This document shows positions 11,316 through 19,860 of a DNA stretch of 40,424 bases, piece after piece (the first letter of the stretch is position 1; each line of letters begins with the position of its first letter). Below the pieces are notes generated by a model. The model had not been told where the DNA came from. It saw nothing but the letters and a program-made list of their open reading frames with translations, and made no database searches. Origin of the DNA: Porticoccaceae bacterium. GTDB taxonomy: Bacteria > Pseudomonadota > Gammaproteobacteria > Pseudomonadales > Porticoccaceae. The translations under genes were made by a program, and so were the position numbers. The stretch spans positions 1 through 40,424 of the forward strand of contig JAQWUP010000081.1 of assembly GCA_029242085.1 (NCBI GenBank), given 5' to 3'.

Positions 11316-11756
11316 TTAGTGGTCGAGCTTGTCCAGCACAGCCTGCAGGGCAAGTTCGTAGCTTTTAGCGCCAAAGCCGCAAATAACGCCTTCAGCAATA
11401 TCTGAAAAATAGGAGTGGCGTCGAAATTCTTCTCGGCCATGTACATTGGAAAGATGCACTTCGATAAATGGAATTTCCACACCCAACAGCGCGTCGCGCA
11501 AAGCTACGCTGGTATGAGTGAAGGCGCCGGGATTGAGGATAATAAAGTTCACCCCCTCTTGCCTGGCATCATGAATGCGCTGAATCAGCTCATACTCGGC
11601 ATTGCTCTGTAAGGCGAGTAGATAGTGTCCGGCAGAAATAGTGACATCAGTGAGCTGCTGGTTAATGTGTTCCAAAGTTTGAGCGCCATAAAGCTCTGGC
11701 TCACGAGTGCCAAGGAGATTTAGATTGGGGCCGTGCAGTAGCAGAATCGTTGCCAT
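11316..11756 (-). CDS. aroQ: 3-dehydroquinate dehydratase, type II
   Basis: Third step of the shikimate pathway, dehydrating 3-dehydroquinate. Type II signature: [19 protein letters not shown] at the N-terminus with the catalytic Tyr, the lid Arg in [21 protein letters not shown], and [20 protein letters not shown] with the catalytic His. The 146 residues are typical. First gene of aroQ-accB-accC; two candidate promoters lie upstream (11801-11829 and 11964-11992). Confidence 0.96.
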   Translation of the reverse strand: MATILLLHGPNLNLLGTREPELYGAQTLEHINQQLTDVTISAGHYLLALQSNAEYELIQRIHDARQEGVNFIILNPGAFTHTSVALRDALLGVEIPFIEVHLSNVHGREEFRRHSYFSDIAEGVICGFGAKSYELALQAVLDKLDH

Positions 11757-11800
11757 GATGACTCTCGGGTAGTAGTGCCAAAGATGGCAGTCTGCACTAA

Positions 11801-11829
11801 ATTGTAAGGGCTGTCTAGGAATTGACCAA
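11801..11829 (-). promoter_or_regulatory. Candidate proximal promoter of aroQ-accBC
   Basis: On the minus strand TTGGTC, 17 bases, TACAAT. The -10 matches 5 of 6 and the -35 only 3 of 6 consensus bases. The start would fall near 11794, about 38 bases before the aroQ ATG. Confidence 0.45.
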
Positions 11830-11963
11830 AAAATGACATTTTCGACGAATTTGCCAGAATTTAATGATTTTTTTGCGCACGTTAGAGGGCGTTATATTAA
11901 AAGTGACCACTGATAATACGGAGATATACTCATTTAGAGGCATTTTTGCACCAATTTAGCGCA

Positions 11964-11992
11964 ATTATAGCGAAGATAGGGTAACTTCTTAA
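11964..11992 (-). promoter_or_regulatory. Candidate distal promoter of aroQ-accBC with a leader of about 200 bases
   Basis: On the minus strand TTAAGA, 17 bases, TATAAT: a perfect -10 and 4 of 6 in the -35. The start near 11957 would give a leader of about 200 bases. The -35 overlaps the hairpin AACTT-CTTAA-AAGTT (11983-11997), which sits within a larger GATAG...CTATC repeat, so this DNA could also be an operator. The rest of 11757-12039 holds no gene I can support. Confidence 0.5.
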
Positions 11993-12039
11993 AAGTTGTG
12001 GCTATCGTCGGCTAAAATCCTATAAAAATCAATAAATGG

Positions 12040-13788
12040 CTAATTAGTGCGACTTATTGCATCCAGAATCATAGGTTCGAGTAAAATCTGCGGCAGTATT
12101 TCGGGCTCGCCCTGTCCTTTGGGGTACATCAAATACAGGGGCACACCGCTGCGCTGGTACTGATTTAGGAGTTTGGTGATTTCAGGATCATTGTTGGTCC
12201 AGTCACCTTTAAGGTAGGTCACATTGTTTTCTGCCAATGCCTGATAGAAGGTATCTGAGCCCAGTGCAACCCTCTCGTTTACGAGACAGGTAATGCACCA
12301 GTCAGCGGTCAGATTAATAAATACTGCCTGGCCATCTGAGCGCAGATCACTCAGCAGCTGAGGTGAATAGGTTTGCCATAGCGGCTCTTCACGAGATTCA
12401 GAGACTGAGAGCGAGGGAAGTGCCAGAGCACCGATTAGACAAGCTGCCGCGAGTATCTTGCTGCGGCTCAGGCCGGAGGACTGATTGAGTTTCCAGAGCC
12501 AGATCGCCATAGCAATTAATACCAGGCCAATTACCACCGTGGCAGCGACATCTATATTAGTCTGGCGACCCGCTACCCAGAATAACCACACAGCCGTAAT
12601 ATACAGAGGGAAGGATAGAAACTGTTTAAATGTATCCATCCACTGCCCGGGGCGTGGTAGTTTTTGGCTCAGGCCGGGAATCCAAGTCAGTAAAATAAAT
12701 GGCAGCGCCATACCCAAGCCTAAACAAGCAAATACTAACAGTGCTATGTAGGATGGTTGAGATACCGCAAAGCCAAGGGCTGGCCCCATAAATGGTGCCG
12801 TACAGGGGCTGGCAACCGTGGTCGCCAACACGCCAGTCATAAAGGATGAGCCCAAGCTCTCTTCATTATCCGCCGACTGACCTACTGACATCAGGCCGCT
12901 GCCAATCTCCAGATAGCCGGAAAATGCCAGACCCATTACAAAAAACAGATAGATCAGGAAAATAACAAATAACGGTGATTGCAGCTGAAAACCCCAGCCA
13001 ATGGCTTCTCCGGCTGCCCGCAGCGCAAGCATAACCACTGCGATAGCAACAAAGCTCGATACTACACCTGCGGTATAGGCAAGCCCGTGCGCCTGTTTAC
13101 CCCGATCTGTCTGATGCGTCATAGTAAAACTCAGCGCTTTAATCGACAGAACGGGGAAAACACAGGGCATCAGATTGAGAATCATGCCGCCAGCCAGTGC
13201 GAAGAGTAGAATCAAACCTAGCGAAAAGTCTCCTGCGCTCTCGGCATTGGACGCGGTTGCACTCTGCGCAGAGCTGCTCGGTGTAGTGCTGATCTCAACA
13301 ATACCGCTGGCGAGATCAATAGTTAGCCACTGCTTGTAAGGGGGGTAGCAGAGGCCGGCATCGGCGCAGCCCTGGGACTCAATTTGCATTTCAATCTGCG
13401 TGGCACTTGACTGAAACGGCACTGCCACTGAGGTTTGTTGGTAATAAACTTCAACATCAGCCTCAAAATAATCGTCCCATTTAACCTTGCCTGATTCAAA
13501 AACAGGACTGCGCAGTTGGCTGCTAGCGTCTACGGCATTAAATTTGAAGCGGTCACGGTAGAGGTAATAGCCATCGCGAATGGACCAATTAAAAATAATT
13601 TGATCCTCCTCAACTGCAACAGCCAGCTGATAGGCCTGCTCAACAGGGACAAAGCTAGGGGCAGAGGAGCTTAGAACGGCGGCGTTACCTATTGACTGCG
13701 CCACGCCCCCGGTAAAAGTTTGTGCCCAACCATGAGAGCCAACGAGGCATAATATGGCCAGCAGGCAGCTGTGAAAGCGATTTTTCAT
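12040..13788 (-). CDS. dsbD: Thiol:disulfide interchange protein DsbD
   Basis: Moves electrons from cytoplasmic thioredoxin across the inner membrane to periplasmic DsbC/CcmG-type partners, serving disulfide isomerisation and cytochrome c maturation. The ATG at 13788 begins a clean signal peptide (MKNRFHSCLLAILCLVG...WAQ); an upstream ATG at 13854 would bury it. The alpha domain has YYLYRDRF and the Cys pair in QGCADAGLCYPP. The membrane domain has about eight helices with LMPCVFPVL and ASPCTAPFMGPAL, the two redox cysteines. The C-terminal thioredoxin-like domain has DWCITC. The 582 residues are normal. It is divergent from a copper-chaperone gene, which fits a shared role in cytochrome oxidase assembly. 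In Pseudomonas this gene also neighbours aroQ. Confidence 0.95.
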   Translation of the reverse strand: MKNRFHSCLLAILCLVGSHGWAQTFTGGVAQSIGNAAVLSSSAPSFVPVEQAYQLAVAVEEDQIIFNWSIRDGYYLYRDRFKFNAVDASSQLRSPVFESGKVKWDDYFEADVEVYYQQTSVAVPFQSSATQIEMQIESQGCADAGLCYPPYKQWLTIDLASGIVEISTTPSSSAQSATASNAESAGDFSLGLILLFALAGGMILNLMPCVFPVLSIKALSFTMTHQTDRGKQAHGLAYTAGVVSSFVAIAVVMLALRAAGEAIGWGFQLQSPLFVIFLIYLFFVMGLAFSGYLEIGSGLMSVGQSADNEESLGSSFMTGVLATTVASPCTAPFMGPALGFAVSQPSYIALLVFACLGLGMALPFILLTWIPGLSQKLPRPGQWMDTFKQFLSFPLYITAVWLFWVAGRQTNIDVAATVVIGLVLIAMAIWLWKLNQSSGLSRSKILAAACLIGALALPSLSVSESREEPLWQTYSPQLLSDLRSDGQAVFINLTADWCITCLVNERVALGSDTFYQALAENNVTYLKGDWTNNDPEITKLLNQYQRSGVPLYLMYPKGQGEPEILPQILLEPMILDAISRTN

Positions 13789-13912
13789 ATTGATTAAACA
13801 TCCTGCTGTCATCGTAATGGGTTGATGGCATCGTATAAAAGCTAACTGTAACATTCAGGGCACGTGCTGACGCGAAAAAATGTTTCTTAGTCAGCCTCAA
13901 TGCCAAGGCCCG

Positions 13913-13921
13913 TGCTATAGT
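13913..13921 (+). promoter_or_regulatory. Extended -10 promoter of the copper-chaperone gene
   Basis: TGC-TATAGT fits the extended -10 pattern; there is no good -35. It ends 16 bases before the ATG at 13938, and the SD AAAGGA lies at 13927-13932. A GCTGAC...GTCAGC inverted repeat (13865-13896) just upstream could bind a regulator shared with dsbD. Confidence 0.5.
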
Positions 13922-13937
13922 TTCCAAAAGGAATTCT

Positions 13938-14408
13938 ATGAAAAATTTACTAATTTTTGTTGTGCTGTTCGCTGTTCAGTCGGTTACCCTGGCCGCTGCC
14001 GACCCGGCCGCTGATTTAAGCGTCACCAATGCCTACATAAGAACTATGCCCCCTGGGCAAACCAAGACTGCAGGCTTTTTTGCCGTTACTAATAACGGTG
14101 CTCTGAGTTGCCAGCTAACCGACGCCAAATCTTCTCTTAGCGACCGCATTGAGTTTCATGAGCACCAGTATATGCAGGGGATGATGAAAATGAGACCAGT
14201 TGCAGCTGTCATTGTTCCTCCCGGTGAAACCATTGTCTTTGCTCCGGGTGGACTGCATCTTATGCTGTTCAATATAGATGCTGCTCTCAAAGCCGGAGAT
14301 AGTACGCAGATGCAGTTAGCCACGGATCAATGCGGATCAATTAGCTTCAATGCAGAGGTGCGGGGTCTGGTTAAAAAATCCAAACCAATGGATGAGATGC
14401 ACCACTAA
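13938..14408 (+). CDS. Periplasmic copper chaperone, PCu(A)C family
   Basis: Binds Cu(I) in the periplasm and helps load the CuA site of cytochrome c oxidase. An N-terminal signal peptide (MKNLLIFVVLFAVQSVTLAAA) is followed by NAYIRTMPPGQTKTAGFF, a typical PCu(A)C opening. The H-x10-M-x21-H-x-M copper motif is visible: EFHEHQYMQGMMKMRPV followed by PGGLHLMLF. The C-terminus ends in His/Met-rich DEMHH. The 156 residues match the family. SD AAGGA sits just upstream. The stop overlaps the next ATG by one base (TAATG), so it is coupled to the DUF2333 gene. Confidence 0.93.
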   Translation: MKNLLIFVVLFAVQSVTLAAADPAADLSVTNAYIRTMPPGQTKTAGFFAVTNNGALSCQLTDAKSSLSDRIEFHEHQYMQGMMKMRPVAAVIVPPGETIVFAPGGLHLMLFNIDAALKAGDSTQMQLATDQCGSISFNAEVRGLVKKSKPMDEMHH

Positions 14409-15469
14409 TGAACTGGATAACGCGGCTCAGGTCCCGCTGGAGTAGCTCTTATAGAGATATGAGCGAAACATTGTCTGATGACTATATTGGTGAGCGCGCG
14501 CCGAAGACATTGCGTTATGGCCTGTTGGGTGCTCTGGTTTTGCTGCTGTTATTAGTATTACTCGGATGGTTTTGGAGTGATGAGCCCGATCAGTTTGATG
14601 TGCGATCTGCCAGCGCTGAGCTTGGCCCGCCAGTTGTTGGCACAGCGACGACGGCTACCCTGATAAATGTTGTTGATCTGCTGCTTAATAAACGCGGAGG
14701 TTATCTGAGCAATGATGCATTGCCGCCGGGCATCTGGCTGGACAATGTACCGAGCTGGGAGTTTGGCGTCATTGTCCAGGTTCGGGATCTGAGCAAAGCG
14801 ATGCGTGAATCCTTCAGTCGCTCTCAATCACAGTCTACTGAGGATCGCGACTTGTCTCTCGCCGAGCCCCGTTTCAATGTCGATCACACTAGCTGGGCAG
14901 TGCCCTGGCCTGAAAGTGAATATTCCGATGGTCGCAATTATCTGAGCAATTATTTAGTGCGTCTCAGCGATGAGGAAACCTTTGATGCGCAGTTCTATGC
15001 GCGCGCCGATAATCTGCGCTATTGGTTGGGAACGGTTGAAACAAGACTGGGTAGTCTCTCTCAGCGACTTTCAGCCAGCGTCGGTCAACGTCGAATCAAT
15101 ACCGATTTGGCCGGTGCAAATGGTGCCCGACAATCGACCCAGTCACCTCAGGAACTGGTGATCAAGACCAACTGGCTGGAAATTGATAATGTATTTTATG
15201 AAGCGCGAGGTACCTCCTGGGCGCTGCTGCACTTCTTGAAAGCGATCGAGGTTGATTTTGCCGATGTACTGGCGAAGAAAAATGCCATTACCAGTGTGCA
15301 GCAAATTATTCGTGAATTGGAAATGACGCAACAGTCGGTGAATACGCCGATGATTGTCAATGGAGAAGGTTTTGGAATGCTGGCCAATCACTCCCTTGTG
15401 ATGGCCTCTTATATCAGTCGCGCCAATGCGGCAATTATTGATTTACGGGAGCTGCTCTCCCAAGGTTAA
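14408..15469 (+). CDS. DUF2333 inner-membrane protein
   Basis: Function unknown. A cytoplasmic N-terminus of about 38 residues (MNWITRLRSRWSSSYRDM) is followed by one strong transmembrane helix (YGLLGALVLLLLLVLLGWFW), then about 290 soluble, probably periplasmic residues. The latter contain GGYLSNDALPPGIWLDN, WEFGVIVQVRDL and an ALLHFLKAIEVDF segment, which I recognise as DUF2333. Coupled by overlap to the copper chaperone and followed after five bases by a c-di-GMP protein. The three may be one transcript; a link to envelope or surface control is inference only. Confidence 0.85.
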   Translation: MNWITRLRSRWSSSYRDMSETLSDDYIGERAPKTLRYGLLGALVLLLLLVLLGWFWSDEPDQFDVRSASAELGPPVVGTATTATLINVVDLLLNKRGGYLSNDALPPGIWLDNVPSWEFGVIVQVRDLSKAMRESFSRSQSQSTEDRDLSLAEPRFNVDHTSWAVPWPESEYSDGRNYLSNYLVRLSDEETFDAQFYARADNLRYWLGTVETRLGSLSQRLSASVGQRRINTDLAGANGARQSTQSPQELVIKTNWLEIDNVFYEARGTSWALLHFLKAIEVDFADVLAKKNAITSVQQIIRELEMTQQSVNTPMIVNGEGFGMLANHSLVMASYISRANAAIIDLRELLSQG

Positions 15470-15474
15470 ATGGA

Positions 15475-16686
15475 ATGACAGAAGTCTTGGACACAGATGG
15501 AATTGGTTCGGGGGCGGATTCAAATATTGACAGTCAGTCAGACAGCGAACTAAGTCGCGCACTGATTTCTGCCCGTCTCAAAGGCGGCGTGATGGTCGTC
15601 GACGGCAACTTTAAAGTTGTGATGATTGACAGTAAAGCGGCTGGCTTCTGTGGTCTCTCTTCAGGTCAGTCGCAGGGCAAACCTTTTTACTCTCTTTTCC
15701 CCTCATTGCTCGGCAGTCTGTTTGCCACCCAGTTACACGAGGTGGTGACATTGATGGGTGCAAGGCGCTGCTCGCGCCCCATCGATAATGATTTGTTGGA
15801 CCAGTTTGTCAGTGCTTGCAGCCATCATCTTGAGGAAAATTCTGTTCTGTTTGGCATTTCCATGCGCGCCTATGCAGAGGCTGGTAGCACCTATGGTCTT
15901 ATTCAGCTTAAGTTACAAACAGCGTTAATCAATGAGTCGACAGCAGATACTGCCAGTCCCCACAGGCTTGACCAACTGACCAATAAACATCGGCATGATT
16001 TTTCTCCGGCAGAGGATGCAATACTTATTGTTACCGATTGCTATGGGTATATAGAAGCCATCAGCCATTCTGCTCAGGAGCTTTTTGGTTATAGCGAACA
16101 GTTACTTAAGGGCAGTTCAGCACGGGTGTTATTTCCAGGGCTGGATGGTCTCGAGGGTATGAATATCACAGAGGCACTGCCGGTCCTGAGTGCCCAGCAC
16201 AGTCAGGGCTATATCCTCGCGGCAACAGCCGAGGGCGAGACTAAAGCACTTGATGCTCAGCTATTTAATGGAGCCGATGACAGCGATAAGTTTATCCTGT
16301 TGTGCCGTGACCGAACCGATGCCAGCCGAGACGCGGAGGAGCTAACCAATCGAGGACATCTTTTTGACTTAACCACCAGCAGCGTAGCCGATGCTGTACT
16401 TATGGTAGACAGCGAAGGCTTTGTGACGGAGATGAATCCTATCGCCGAACAGTTACTCGGATTTGAATTGGATATTTCCAAGGCGGCACAGATTCAGGCG
16501 TTTATGCCGCTGGCTAACGAAGACACAGGTATCAGTGTTACCCCAATTCAGGAAGCCCTTAATAAAGCAACGAATGTAGAGGTGACTCAATCATTGCTGC
16601 TAAAGGTACGTGGCGTTGAGCCTATGTCAGTCGCCATATCTGCTTTCCCATTACGTGATTCACTGGGCCGGGTAAAAAATGTTTAG
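15475..16686 (+). CDS. PAS-containing N-terminal half of a split PAS-GGDEF-EAL protein (frameshifted)
   Basis: This half holds three PAS-like sensor segments: LKGGVMVVDGNFKVVMIDSK (about residues 35-55), ILIVTDCYGYIEAISHSAQ (about 182-202) and SVADAVLMVDSEGFVTEMN (about 302-320). No transmembrane helix is evident, so it is likely cytoplasmic; the ligand is unknown. It ends at TAG 16684-16686 right after GRVKNV. One extra base near 16674-16683 (an A6 and a T3 run) would continue it as LVIFRPLSEARRVSSRLK straight into HDSLTGLPNRHSL and the GGDEF domain of the next entry. The whole protein would be about 848 residues. Either a recent one-base lesion or an assembly error; slippage at the A run is also conceivable. 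Confidence 0.85.
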   Translation: MTEVLDTDGIGSGADSNIDSQSDSELSRALISARLKGGVMVVDGNFKVVMIDSKAAGFCGLSSGQSQGKPFYSLFPSLLGSLFATQLHEVVTLMGARRCSRPIDNDLLDQFVSACSHHLEENSVLFGISMRAYAEAGSTYGLIQLKLQTALINESTADTASPHRLDQLTNKHRHDFSPAEDAILIVTDCYGYIEAISHSAQELFGYSEQLLKGSSARVLFPGLDGLEGMNITEALPVLSAQHSQGYILAATAEGETKALDAQLFNGADDSDKFILLCRDRTDASRDAEELTNRGHLFDLTTSSVADAVLMVDSEGFVTEMNPIAEQLLGFELDISKAAQIQAFMPLANEDTGISVTPIQEALNKATNVEVTQSLLLKVRGVEPMSVAISAFPLRDSLGRVKNV

Positions 16687-16766
16687 TTATTTTTCGTCCT
16701 CTCAGTGAGGCGCGCAGGGTATCCAGCCGCTTAAAATGGCAGTCAAAACATGACAGTTTAACGGGG

Positions 16767-18020
16767 TTGCCGAACAGACATTCTCTGGCTGAAAAGATTC
16801 AGCGCGCGATAGAGAGTGCCAAACGCGAGGGTGCAATTCACGCGCTGCTCTATATAGATCTTTACAATTTTTCGGTCATCAATGACACCAGTGGCCATAT
16901 GGCTGGTGATGAGCTGCTCAAGCAATTTGCCCGTCTGTTGTTGGAGATCACTGGGCCGAGCGACTTCGTCGCTCGTATCGGTAACGATGAATTCGCCTTA
17001 CTGCTGTTCTGCGTCAACTACGACAAAGCCATGGCTTTGGCAGAGCAGATACTGGAGATTATTAAAGACTTTAGTATTCCATGGGAGGGTGAGGTGCTAA
17101 AGGTGGGTGCCAGTATTGGCGGGATTATGGTCGACAATGAGGCGCTGTCCGATATTGACTTAATGATATCCGCCGGCTCCTCCTGCGCGGCAGCGAGAGA
17201 TAAGGGCCGCAATAAAATTCATTTTCAATCATTTAATGAGGAGGTTGCCAAGCGCCGCAGTTTGGCGACCAGTATGCCGAAAATTGTTTCGGCGCTGGAT
17301 GAAGACCGCTTTACCCTTTTTGCCCAACCGATCACTGCCCTTAATCGTGGCATCGCTCTGCCTAAGTACTATGAAATTCTGGTACGTATGCGCGACAGTG
17401 ACGGCACTATTTTGCCGCCCTCTGAGTTTATTCCTGTCGCTGAACATTTTTCGCTAATCGATGATCTCGATAAATGGGTGTTTAAAAATGCACTGAAATT
17501 TTTACTCAAACTAAACAGTCAGGGCCTTCCATTACCCACATTATCGGTAAATTTATCCGGCAGCACAGTGGGCGACGAAAATGCCATTGATTATATTTTG
17601 GCAGGCTTTAGTGACAGTGGTATCTCGCCAAAGCATATTCAATTTGAAATCACTGAAACTGCGGCAGTCAAACATCTGCCCGAAGCCAAACGCCTTATCG
17701 CGACCTTGAGATCTGTCGGGGTATCGTTTGCACTGAATGATTTTGGCAGTGGACTGTCATCGTTTGCCTACTTGAAAGAGTTGCCTATCGACTGTTTAAA
17801 AATAGATTCAAGCTTTATTCAAACGATGGATAATAGCGAAGTCGACTATTCGGTAGTTAGCACTATCAACCACCTTGGCCATATTATGGGAGTCAATGCG
17901 GTTGCAGAAGCGGTGGAGAATAAAAAGCAACTAGAACTTTTAAAGAAAATTGGCGTTGACTATATTCAAGGCTTCTTGGTTCAGCACCCAGAACCCCTGA
18001 ATAAATTACTACAGCTGTAA
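16767..18020 (+). CDS. GGDEF-EAL half of the split protein, both catalytic motifs degenerate
   Basis: The open frame extends upstream to about 16671; the TTG at 16767 lies inside the GGDEF domain and is unlikely to be a real start. The GGDEF domain has IDLYNFSVINDTSGHMAGDELL, but the signature reads GNDEF instead of GGDEF and there is no RxxD inhibitory site before it. The EAL domain reads EILVRM for EALVR, SVNLSGS, FEITET, LNDFGSG in place of DDFGTG, KIDSSFI, AEAVE for AEGVE, and DYIQGF. Loss of key metal-binding and loop residues suggests it binds c-di-GMP or another partner rather than making or breaking it (inference, by analogy with FimX- and LapD-type proteins). It is convergent with the PfkB kinase gene. 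Confidence 0.88.
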   Translation: MPNRHSLAEKIQRAIESAKREGAIHALLYIDLYNFSVINDTSGHMAGDELLKQFARLLLEITGPSDFVARIGNDEFALLLFCVNYDKAMALAEQILEIIKDFSIPWEGEVLKVGASIGGIMVDNEALSDIDLMISAGSSCAAARDKGRNKIHFQSFNEEVAKRRSLATSMPKIVSALDEDRFTLFAQPITALNRGIALPKYYEILVRMRDSDGTILPPSEFIPVAEHFSLIDDLDKWVFKNALKFLLKLNSQGLPLPTLSVNLSGSTVGDENAIDYILAGFSDSGISPKHIQFEITETAAVKHLPEAKRLIATLRSVGVSFALNDFGSGLSSFAYLKELPIDCLKIDSSFIQTMDNSEVDYSVVSTINHLGHIMGVNAVAEAVENKKQLELLKKIGVDYIQGFLVQHPEPLNKLLQL

Positions 18021-18027
18021 GCGGCCG

Positions 18028-19017
18028 TTAAAGTAATTTAAGACCATTGTATTCAGCGCTGTGCAGACGCGGACCGTACTTTCCTACCACGGCACTGGCC
18101 GCTCGATTGGCAAAGGTGGCGGCTTCCATACAGGATCGGCCTTGGGTGATTGCATATAGATAGGCTCCGGCAAACATGTCACCAGCACCATTGGTATCTA
18201 CTGCGGTAATTGGCTGGGCCGCTGCGCGTTGCAAACTACATCCATCGTACACAACAACACCTTCAGCGCCGAGGGTAATAGCAAATTGTGCCGCGGTTTT
18301 TTGTAATTGCTCAATGGCAGTCTCCAGGCTTTCGGTGTCACACCAGCACAGTGCTTCCTGCTTATTACAAAATAGCAGGTCAATACCATCGCCAATGATC
18401 TCTTCGAGCCCGACTTTAAAATACTCAACAATACCTGGGTCAGAAAGACTCATGGCCACCTTGGTGCCAGCAGCCTGCGCAGTTTCACGCGCCTTGATTG
18501 CCGCTGCTCTGCCGGTATCACTTGTGACTAAATAGCCTTCAATATAAACATATTCAGATTCGGCGATTGCCACAGCGTCGATATCATCGGGAGCCAGAGT
18601 TTCACCAATTCCTAAAAAAGAATTCATCGTGCGTTCAGCATCCGGCGTCACCATCACCAAACACTTACCGGTAATGCCTGCATCCAGCTGATCGCTGCCG
18701 CTGTGATCGACTCCATTGTCGATCAGATCCTGAAGATAAAACTGACCATTTTGATCATCTGCCACCTTGCAGGCCATATAGCCCTTGCCACCAAACTGAG
18801 TAAGCGAAATAACTGTATTGGCGCCAGAGCCGCCGCAGGCGCGGCTGGATAAGGTTAGATGATCCTGCAGGCTCTCAACAAGAAACTGTTGACGATCTTC
18901 GTCGACCAATGTCATCAGTCCCTTTTCAATTTCCAGGCGCGCAAGGTCCTGATCCGATACTTGAATTTCAGTATCGACCAGAGCATTGCCCAAGCCAAAA
19001 ATATGGTATTTCTTCAT
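18028..19017 (-). CDS. PfkB-family carbohydrate kinase (adenosine kinase type)
   Basis: ATP-dependent kinase of a nucleoside or sugar. The N-terminus MKKYHIFGLGNALVDTE is followed by the substrate-binding CGGSGANTVISLTQFGG (PfkB signature 1 region) and near the C-terminus AVDTNGAGDMFAGAYLY (signature 2, with the catalytic Asp in NGAGD), then FANRAASAVVGKYGPRL. The 329 residues fit the group usually annotated as adenosine kinase; the substrate is not proven. It starts two bases after the rpiA stop, so the pair is probably one operon feeding ribose and nucleoside metabolism. Confidence 0.85.
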   Translation of the reverse strand: MKKYHIFGLGNALVDTEIQVSDQDLARLEIEKGLMTLVDEDRQQFLVESLQDHLTLSSRACGGSGANTVISLTQFGGKGYMACKVADDQNGQFYLQDLIDNGVDHSGSDQLDAGITGKCLVMVTPDAERTMNSFLGIGETLAPDDIDAVAIAESEYVYIEGYLVTSDTGRAAAIKARETAQAAGTKVAMSLSDPGIVEYFKVGLEEIIGDGIDLLFCNKQEALCWCDTESLETAIEQLQKTAAQFAITLGAEGVVVYDGCSLQRAAAQPITAVDTNGAGDMFAGAYLYAITQGRSCMEAATFANRAASAVVGKYGPRLHSAEYNGLKLL

Positions 19018-19019
19018 TT

Positions 19020-19700
19020 TTACGCCTTGGCAGTATGGGTAACGATACCCTGCTGGGTGGCCAAAAATAATATATCGGCCGGCTTGAGAGCGAACAGCCC
19101 ATTAGTAACGACGCCGGTAATTTGGTTGATTTGCTCTTCAAGCACACAGGCTGAACCCATGGGGTAGAGGCCGTGAACATCCAGGATTAGATTACCATTG
19201 TCAGTTACCACGCCTTCACGCCAGACTGGGTCGCCACCGAGCTTTACCAGTTCGCGGGCAACATGGCTGCGTGCCATAGGTATTACTTCAACTGGCAGCG
19301 GAAAGGTACCCAAATAGTCTACCCATTTACTCTCATCTGCTATGCAGACAAATTCATCAGCTACTGCAGTGACAATTTTTTCGCGGGTCAGTGCTGCTCC
19401 GCCACCTTTGATTAGCTCGAGGCGATCATTGGCTTCATCTGCACCATCGATATAAATGCTGACTTGAGGTACGTTGTTTAATTCGAACACTTCAATGCCA
19501 TGACTGCGAAGTCTTTCGGCTGAACCCTCGGAGCTAGCAACTGTGCCCTGAAACAAATGTTTGTGTTGCGCAATCAAATCAATAAAACAGTTAGCTGTTG
19601 AACCGGTGCCGATGCCAACGATACTGTCATCTTCAATTCTGGTTAAGGTGTAATCCACTGCTGCTTGCGCCACAGCTTGCTTTAGTTGGTTTTGGTCCAC
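19020..19700 (-). CDS. rpiA: Ribose-5-phosphate isomerase A
   Basis: Interconverts ribose-5-phosphate and ribulose-5-phosphate in the pentose phosphate pathway. Motifs: [46 protein letters not shown] (catalytic Asp/Glu), [11 protein letters not shown], and [14 protein letters not shown]. The GTG start at 19700 is backed by TGAGG six bases upstream. The 226 residues are close to E. coli RpiA (219). Divergent from ilvA, as in Pseudomonas. A TATAAT on the minus strand (19740-19745) is a likely -10. Confidence 0.96.
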   Translation of the reverse strand: MDQNQLKQAVAQAAVDYTLTRIEDDSIVGIGTGSTANCFIDLIAQHKHLFQGTVASSEGSAERLRSHGIEVFELNNVPQVSIYIDGADEANDRLELIKGGGAALTREKIVTAVADEFVCIADESKWVDYLGTFPLPVEVIPMARSHVARELVKLGGDPVWREGVVTDNGNLILDVHGLYPMGSACVLEEQINQITGVVTNGLFALKPADILFLATQQGIVTHTAKA

Positions 19701-19860
19701 GGATTACCTCAGGGTGATTGCTGAATAAATGTGCCACTGATTATACGGTGATATTACCAATAAAACACAGCGGCTAAGCGCCTTAGTTTTGCTATTGGGC
19801 TGGCGTAAACTGCGAGATCAACTTACCATTGGACTACAACTGAATAATGCTGGAAGCCCG

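Noticed and set aside
12040-13854. Longer dsbD start at 13854
   Set aside because: It hides the signal peptide that begins at 13788.
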